Of a DNA stretch of 64,000 nt, positions 57,999 to 64,000 are shown one piece after another. Location: contig CM060951.1 of the NCBI GenBank assembly GCA_030765055.1, positions 52,449,137 to 52,513,136 on the forward strand, given 5' to 3'. This DNA is from Mantis religiosa. Lineage: Eukaryota; Arthropoda; Insecta; Mantodea; Mantidae. The position numbers and the translations under genes are program-made. The notes under the pieces are model-generated. The model saw only the letters and a list, made by a program, of their open reading frames with translations. It was not told the DNA's origin and made no database searches. Within the stretch, counting starts at the first letter, position 1. Every line of letters starts with the position of its first letter.

Positions 57999-58300
57999 CA
58001 CGCGGTAGCCTAATGGTTACGAGACTACAAGCCAGGAGGTCACGGGTTCGATTCCCGATGGTACCATTGCAATTTATTCCCTGGTATAAACCCTCTGGTC
58101 GCACTATGGGGTTCCTGGGGTTCACTCAGCCTCTAACAGAAATGAGTACCTGGATAATTCGTGGGGGTGGAGGCGGCTGCCTCGTGGGGCTGACCACCTC
58201 AAGGACCTTGTATGCCGAGGTCTATATAGATGGGTGCTGTAAGCACCCGTCGTCCCGATAGAGGCCGTATGGCCTAGCATGGGGGTACCTTTACCATTTC
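57997..58300 (+). mobile_element. tRNA-derived SINE of a further family
   Basis: Head with GGTAGCCTAATGGTTACGAG (A-box), GTCACGGGTTCGATTCCCG (B-box), and a GC-richer body (GGAGGCGGCTGCCTCGTGGG, GTAAGCACCCGTC) ending ACCTTTACCATTTCATT. Single copy in this window. No duplication was identified. Confidence 0.8.
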
Positions 58301-58480
58301 ATTCGTGGGATTTGTGTTGGGAGCACATGGAGCTGGGGTGGGTTTCCTCCGAGTCCTCCGGGTCCTCCGGGTCCTACGGTTTCCCCCACATCATTCCACC
58401 TGTTTTCATCTCAGGCCAGATGCTTCGGCTCCCTCGTTCTGAGGGAACCCAAGTGCCTCCTAACGTCAGCATTGACGAGA
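58301..58480 (+). mobile_element. Head-less SINE fragment (family A/C body)
   Basis: GATTTGTGTTGGGAGCACATGG, then GGTTTCCTCCGAG with a CCTCCGGGT tandem repeat, then CGGTTTCCCCCACATCATTCC match the body of families A and C but no tRNA head is attached. It abuts the preceding SINE tail. Confidence 0.7.
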
Positions 58481-58910
58481 ACGAGAGAAAGAAATGTATT
58501 ATCAACGAAACGTATTTTCTAGAGCCCACCGTGCATTAATTTATTATCAATGTTTGTGTAGCATGATACTGATCTATTAAAATTAAAACAAAGAATATGT
58601 GAACCACAGTATCACATTCTGAACAGATGGTGGGGAATTGAAAAGAAATCACGTGTACAATTACTAAAAGCCTTTTGTCCATAAAAGGCTTTATGTGTGC
58701 AAATTGCAAATATCTTGATATAGCCGTGTAAGTAAAAGCTGATGGTGAAGTCAATTGCGTTCAAGTGGAAATGGAGCACAACGTGTAAGGGTGTGCTACA
58801 ATAGGTGCATTCTTGAGCTTAATACCTAAAGCCAAAGCCAATTTCACAATGTACGTTTTAATTCGTCAAAAAAGGCGTTAACTGCAAAGCTTTCTATTTC
58901 AATTCAGTAT
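58481..58910. other. Unannotated AT-rich DNA
   Basis: Nothing recognised. Ends in GTAT at the start of the next LTR. Confidence 0.5.
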
Positions 58911-59386
58911 TTTAACTTTGTGGGTTCGCAGAATTAAAGTGCAAGTTGCAGAAATTCAAAATGTTCTTTGTTTCCGTAGAAGTACATGTACAGCAGCAGG
59001 ATTACGTCACATACGCAATTACAATCTACCAAGGTCGCCGTCCACAAACAAAAGCGTTCACACAATTCAGTTCTGATTACAATCTCTCGTTACGACACTG
59101 TTTACTACTGTTTACGACTGCCCCTTGGCAAGTCGCAGCTTCCTTATATATACCACGACCCATATTACTAGACATTTCTCAAATATTCTGTAACAAACAA
59201 GAAAGCGAATGTTCTGTAAGACAATCAAGATGTCACTAGAATGTTCCTTTTATGTGTTTATTTGTTTGGCATGCCTTTTATCTCCGCGCTATGTTTATCT
59301 GGTTAGGCAAGCTCTGTATCTCCACCCGGCACCATCTGTCTCTTATCTCTCTGCGGAGTGCTATCGTAAATAATGGGTTCACGACA
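58911..59386 (-). mobile_element. Solo LTR, reverse orientation, GTAT-flanked
   Basis: On the minus strand it begins TGTCGTGAACCCATTATTTA and ends near GAACCCACAAAGTTAAA, where the last bases are mutated from the usual TCACA. 476 bp, with AAACAAAGAACATTTTG replacing the usual AATAAA context. GTAT lies at 58907-58910 and 59387-59390. Same family as 12354 and 49599. Confidence 0.85.
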
Positions 59387-59430
59387 GTATCTTCTAACTA
59401 TAACTAGACAATTTTCAAGAAAATGGTCTT

Positions 59431-59626
59431 TTTCTCCTTTTTTGTTGTAATTTACGTCCTCCAACGTTAAGTCATATCCGACGATGAATGGAATGGGTGA
59501 AATGATGCTCATATGAACCCGGGGTCCATGGAGCTTAGAGTTACCCAACGTTCGTCTTCCAGGATAAGGGAAAACCCCGGAAAAACCCTTATCCAGGTTA
59601 CTCGCCCTCACAGAGATTCGAACTGT
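59431..59626 (-). mobile_element. 5'-truncated family B SINE with 10-bp duplication
   Basis: Body as in other family B copies, with the head cut inside the B-box (only AGATTCGAAC remains). AAATGGTCTT lies at 59421-59430 and 59627-59636. Confidence 0.93.
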
Positions 59627-59867
59627 AAATGGTCTTATTCCAAATATACGTAGCGTAGGAAAATATTGGAAATTTTTTATTTCTTAAAAATTACCTATAT
59701 ATATTTTATTAAAATACAATATAACTAATATATTTACACAAAATATAAAATAATATCACTAATATTTCGTGAATAACTTCAGAGGTGTTCGTCTTCTGAA
59801 AGGAATTTTACCACTTTGAAAGAAATGAACAAAAAGAAGCTGACAAAAAAAATAAAATAAAATAATG

Positions 59868-60172
59868 AAAACCCATGGCGCGATAGCCCTTAGGGGGCCA
59901 AGGCCTACCAACCCGACTGCCGGCTTCACGCCCACATACGCATGGCAGAGGTGGGTAATCCTCTAACCGATACGGGGAGGAGATGTGATCAGCATCTCGG
60001 CATCCCCCAGCCGGAGTGTTGGTTTCCGTGACCAGGGCCGCTTACCTAAGCTCCTCACTTTCCTCACGATGCTGAGTGGGCACCGGTCCTATACCCGGGA
60101 CCTAAAATCCCCACCACATGGGTGGGATCCAACCCCGGCTTTCCGTGGCCAGCGACCAAGGCATTAAAAACA
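59868..60172 (-). mobile_element. SINE-like GC-rich repeat fragment
   Basis: Contains CCATGGCGCGATAGCCCTTA, CCAAGGCCTACCAACC, GACCAGGGCCGCTTACCTAA and GAGTGGGCACCGG, the block pattern of a tRNA-SINE body known from insects. The head with A/B boxes is not recognisable. The T-poor left edge (AAAATAAAATAAAATAATG) may be the tail side. Assignment is from general familiarity and not from a second copy here. Confidence 0.5.
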
Positions 60173-60994
60173 TATAGGACACTTTAAATCACACAAGTAA
60201 GGCAAATTCACTACACCGAAAATTCCAAATTCTATAATAACAAACCTATCATTATGAAAATTTAGCCACATAATTAAAGTATCATTTTAAACTTGCAAGC
60301 AGATTTTTATGCTGCTACACCAAATAGTTCATTAATTATTAATTATTTGTTGAGAAAATATTGTAAAGTTAAATGTTTGTTTTTGGCTAGTACAGAGCAA
60401 TTTTAAAAGACCCACGTTCTTATTTTTGGAATAATCTTGTAGCATTTGTTCTAAAAATATTTTGCACGCGTTAGCTCTCAACATTTTGAAAATATTAACT
60501 CATTTTATTACTTAACATCATATAATTTTCAAAAATCAGCACTAACAGAAAAGGGGAATATGATGTTTCTTACTTACATATCATGCACCTATCCTGGAAG
60601 TTTCACTAAGTTAAATGGAAAAGTTTGACGCGTGGGGCATTTTGTGTACTGAAAAGTGTTAATAAAAAACTTTCTCAGAAAATCAATTTTAAATGCATGA
60701 TTGTTACTTTTAACGATTGTTAAAGGTCTCTTTAAATTGTTACGTGGTGGCCTAAAGTGGTGCAAATGATCAAAATAGCATGCCATCTATTACTATATAC
60801 TCTAAGCTACCAAAAATGCCAGAAAAGAAAATTTCATGATTATCAACATCTTCGGCGAATTTTCAGTGTAGCCTCGCCTTAACATCCAATATTTTTTGTC
60901 AGCCAAGTCATTTCCAAATCTCTCACTATTGGATATTTTTAACAGTTTTTTTCTCCATGCATTGCTGTCACAAACCAAATGTTTCCTTCAACTA
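60173..60994. other. Unannotated AT-rich DNA
   Basis: No coding or repeat signal recognised. Confidence 0.5.
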
Positions 60995-61241
60995 TTTTTT
61001 GGTTGTAATTTGCGTCCTCCAACGTCAAGTCGTATCGGACGATGAATGAAATGGGTGGAATAATGATCACATGAGTCCACCCGACATTCATATTTAAGGA
61101 TAAGGGAAAACTCCGGAAAAAGCTTATCCAGGTAACTCACCTAAAAAGCTTATCCAGGTAACTCACCCTGACTGAGATTCGAACTCTGGACCTCTTTGAA
61201 CATGAGGCAGACTCGCTATCATCCACGCTACCGAAGCGGGC
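60995..61241 (-). mobile_element. tRNA-derived SINE (family B) with internal 26-bp duplication
   Basis: Full-length family B copy, head GCCCGCTTCGGTAGCGTGG at the right end on the minus strand. The segment AAAAGCTTATCCAGGTAACT with the following CACC is present twice in tandem (61118-61142 and 61144-61168), not seen in other copies. A short deletion removes the CCGGGGTCC block. Confidence 0.92.
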
Positions 61242-61251
61242 TCTTTCAGTT

Positions 61252-61640
61252 GAGGCGGTCCTTGCCCGTTAGGAACCTGGTTGAGTCCTCCCAGCAACTC
61301 AACACCTCATAAAGTAAGGAAGGTGGCGGGTGAGATTTACGGATGGGGGAGGTTTCCTGGACAGGTCGGGGTTTTCCACGGGGTTCTCTCTGCATGGACT
61401 CTCTTCTTTGTTCCAGGGTGTGGGATCCTGACTGGATGTGGTGTGATTAGCGAAGAAAACACCTCGACTGCTCCATGATCGATTTATTCCCTACTGCAAT
61501 TAGATACCTCACTCGCCACCTGGAAAGACGCTGTTTGTTGACTTGTGTGATGTGTTTGGCGGTAACGATAGAGTTCTTTATGCGTGTTATCTGTTCAGTG
61601 TATTCCTACCGCACTGGTATGTACCACGTGGTTCCACTAC
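61252..61640 (+). repeat. Dispersed repeat family E, copy 2
   Basis: Begins TTGAGGCGGTCC, then CAACACCTCA, AGGTGGCGGG and TCCTGACTGGATGTGG in the same order as 19705-20060. The copies are strongly diverged. It starts about ten bases after the family B SINE head. Confidence 0.6.
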
Positions 61641-61660
61641 GCCCGACCGACAGAGAGTCT

Positions 61661-63439
61661 CAACTATCAAAATCACGGATCCACATTCTCCTGGATTCCC
61701 ACCCTCTATCGTTACATTTTGAATTTGTGTGTGAATCACGTGTGCAAGTTCTAAATTGTAATTGGTTGGTTTCAATTTCGAGTTTAAACCATCGTACGAA
61801 TTTTGTATGTGCGCATGACCGAACGTTGGTAGGAAGTTTCCCACAGGATCCACTTACTTAATTCCGAGGCACGTACGCTGCAAAAGTTTTAGAAATTCGG
61901 ATAATCCACGAATCTATTGTATTGATCACGTAGGTATTGGCATGAATGAGAAGACAGGACAGCAGACAGACCTTCCACATGGTTTGGAGGCATTGTTTTC
62001 CTAGGGGTGAACCTGTTATGAAAGAAAGCCGGCTGACCATGTGTTCTCAACCTTGGGGGACCTCATATTTCTGTTTCTCTGTAATAGCTATGTATTTGCT
62101 TTCGATGCAAGATAATCAGTATAGTATATCTATGCTAATCTAATATTATTTTGATAGAACATATATTAAGCGACTTTATGTTTATGACCAAGGGGAACCG
62201 TTACACAGTATTATGGAAGGAGTAAGGAATTTACCTGTATTTGCCCATATACCTGCAACCATAACGAAATGCAACTGGAGAATACTTCTGCAAGGGTTTA
62301 TGTCGACGGACATAAAGTAGATGATGAATAACATATCCCAAAAATAATCAATATAAATTATATAAAAATGAATGTGGATAGGGAAAGGCGTGTCCGCTAT
62401 GCAGTAATTAACTTTCATGCTCAAATTGTATCATATTCAGTACCAAAGAGACATGGTTTCCACTTGCACAGACTAAATTTTTGCATTCGCAAAGAACATT
62501 TCTCGTATCGCAATTATTGAGAGTTGCGTTTTGATCATTTAATTTCATGGATACAGAGTAGTTGCGCTTTTGTAACTGCTCTAATTTGTCGAACGAAGGT
62601 TATAATCTGTAAATAAGCTCATGGAAATCTATTTCTGTTTCATCTGGTTCGTTGCATATTTTAATTAGCAACCAATTTTTCGTTTCATATTGAATCTCCT
62701 CTTTTTCATTCTTTCTATTTTATTTTTGAACCAATTACGTACTTTGTGTATTTTAAAATGTATTACTGCAATTCATCTAACTCCTTTAATTATACCCACA
62801 ATTTATACAAAGTTGCTTTGTCCAGCCATAATTAAACCTCTTTATTATTTCGTGATGTAAGAATAATGGCCCTTTTATTTTCATAACGTCGAGGTTATAC
62901 TGGACAAAGGCACAACCACCATCAATTGGATTCAGGATTTGGATTTTTCCACTGTTTTTCTTTCTGGGGATACACAAACATCTAGAATGGTAAATACGAG
63001 GGTGTTACTAACCTATTTAGAGTAGCATGTTGCTAAAAATAATTGAATTACTTTCTAATGGTTTGTGAGTTGATTGTAGTGTAGGTTTCTTCGATTTGCT
63101 CTAATAGTTTGTTAATCTACGTTTCATAAAACCTTGCCCCACTGACATGTATCATTCCGCGTGCAACTACCTTCCCCCTCATCCTAATTGCCTAATGCTT
63201 TCGCGCCATAGGCCATAGGCGGTGCCTTACCGTCACATTTAATCCTGCAGTAAACGTCCTAATAATTGCCAGGAAGATAGATAAGATCATACAAATAAGA
63301 ATATGAAGGCATGCAAAAATAATGAAGTTTATAATGAAACTGAGCAAGTTGAAACTGAATGAATGAAAAATGAAACTGAAACAAGTTTATAAAAGGCCTT
63401 TGGCCTTTTCCACTGGGAATTTTTAAAACCAGCACACAT
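61661..63439. other. Unannotated AT-rich DNA
   Basis: Chance frames only. AATACGAGGGTG at 62994 resembles the first bases of a mariner end, without any partner. Confidence 0.45.
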
Positions 63440-63870
63440 ACCTTGCGAAAGTGCTTGTCTTTCAGTCTTAAAAGTCGTGTCAGGCCATACTTGTCGTGTG
63501 TCCTTCATTCACCCAAGTCTCGTCAAGGTAGTATATTTTGCGACTTGTATCCCGCTCGAGTCTGATTGTCCTTAAATAACGTCTTCGCCACACAACAATA
63601 TCGCCCCTGGAGCGGTAAGTTTTCCTGTTGTCTCAGTTTCATGTCGCGAGGTTCCTACACATCTAACACTGACACCTGTAAGTTCAGAGCACAGCTTCTT
63701 CAGGCTTCTCTCACTGACAAAGGCGGATTCTTCTGTGTGATTGCATTAAACACATGTACCACAATTCTTTTTCCGCCGCTTTGTAAAGGTTTTCCCCTGC
63801 GATTCTACAACGAAAAACTGGCGGTAGACTGTGCCACTATACATATAATAAGTACAAGCGCAATTAACGA
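63440..63870 (-). pseudogene. DDE_3-like transposase fragment, N-terminal and first catalytic part
   Basis: On the minus strand an unrecorded frame near 63470-63600 reads VVWRRRYLRTIRLERDTSRK followed by YYLDETWVNEGHTTS. YLDETW (about 63512-63528) is the first catalytic Asp motif of the insect IS630-like DDE family. Upstream similarity continues in another frame (RKKNCGTCV region at 63770-63790), so indels are present. The second Asp and the NPVE glutamate are not found before similarity ends, so this is a fragment. It complements the parts present in copies A and B. Confidence 0.6.
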
Positions 63871-64000
63871 TCAATAAAAATATTTAGTTCATGCACTCGA
63901 CACAACACAACACACCTTTTTATGACTAATCCAGTTCAAAACAAGGTCAGTGATAAAGTCATATAAACAAATATGTCATCACTACCACTAAATCACGTGC

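Noticed and set aside
62994..63005. Mariner-like end AATACGAGGGTG
   Set aside because: Only about a dozen bases match and there is no partner end or transposase nearby.

Overview
This 64 kb window is AT-rich, repeat-dominated eukaryotic DNA, most likely from an insect with a large genome. The order is not determined; a polyneopteran such as a stick insect, cricket or cockroach is a guess from the mix of tRNA-derived SINEs, mariner elements, a jockey-like LINE, a Penelope-like element and gypsy LTRs. I recognise no complete host gene, rRNA or genuine tRNA gene. Three short minus-strand stretches (1683-1828, 56206-56333, 57063-57162) have exon-like edges, but none is recognised.

Layout. 1-2.8 kb: a 685-bp (TAA)n microsatellite and a 165-bp near-perfect palindrome. 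2.8-8.5 kb: a complete gypsy-type LTR retrotransposon with 455-bp LTRs differing at 4 sites, gag, and pol broken by two frame changes. 8.5-14.3 kb: solo LTRs of related families (two abutting tail to tail), a SINE, a LINE-like trace and a hAT remnant. 14.3-18 kb: a large inverted repeat, one arm split by a SINE with a perfect 12-bp duplication. 19-28 kb: several SINE families and a 1.9-kb TA-flanked DNA transposon interrupted by a SINE. 28-34 kb: four mariner copies or fragments. 35-46 kb: an LTR, a head-to-head pair of Penelope-like 3' ends bounded by one 13-bp duplication, a MULE-like fragment, a jockey-like RT fragment, and an LTR with an internal duplication. 47-50 kb: a MITE, a second copy of the TA-flanked transposon with a mariner nested in it, and a solo LTR. 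50-64 kb: SINEs, a hAT fragment, a Penelope-like GIY-YIG fragment, a truncated mariner capped by a SINE, another solo LTR and a third DDE transposon fragment.

The window reads as layers of insertions. Their order can often be worked out because a paired repeat arm or second copy keeps the empty site. Coding capacity is nearly all transposon-derived and broken; only gag of the gypsy element is intact. No new functional system is claimed. The most informative signals are the shared LTR 3' module with repeated use of an ATAT-like target, the composite Penelope-like insertion, the nested transposons with empty sites, and the unexplained palindromes.
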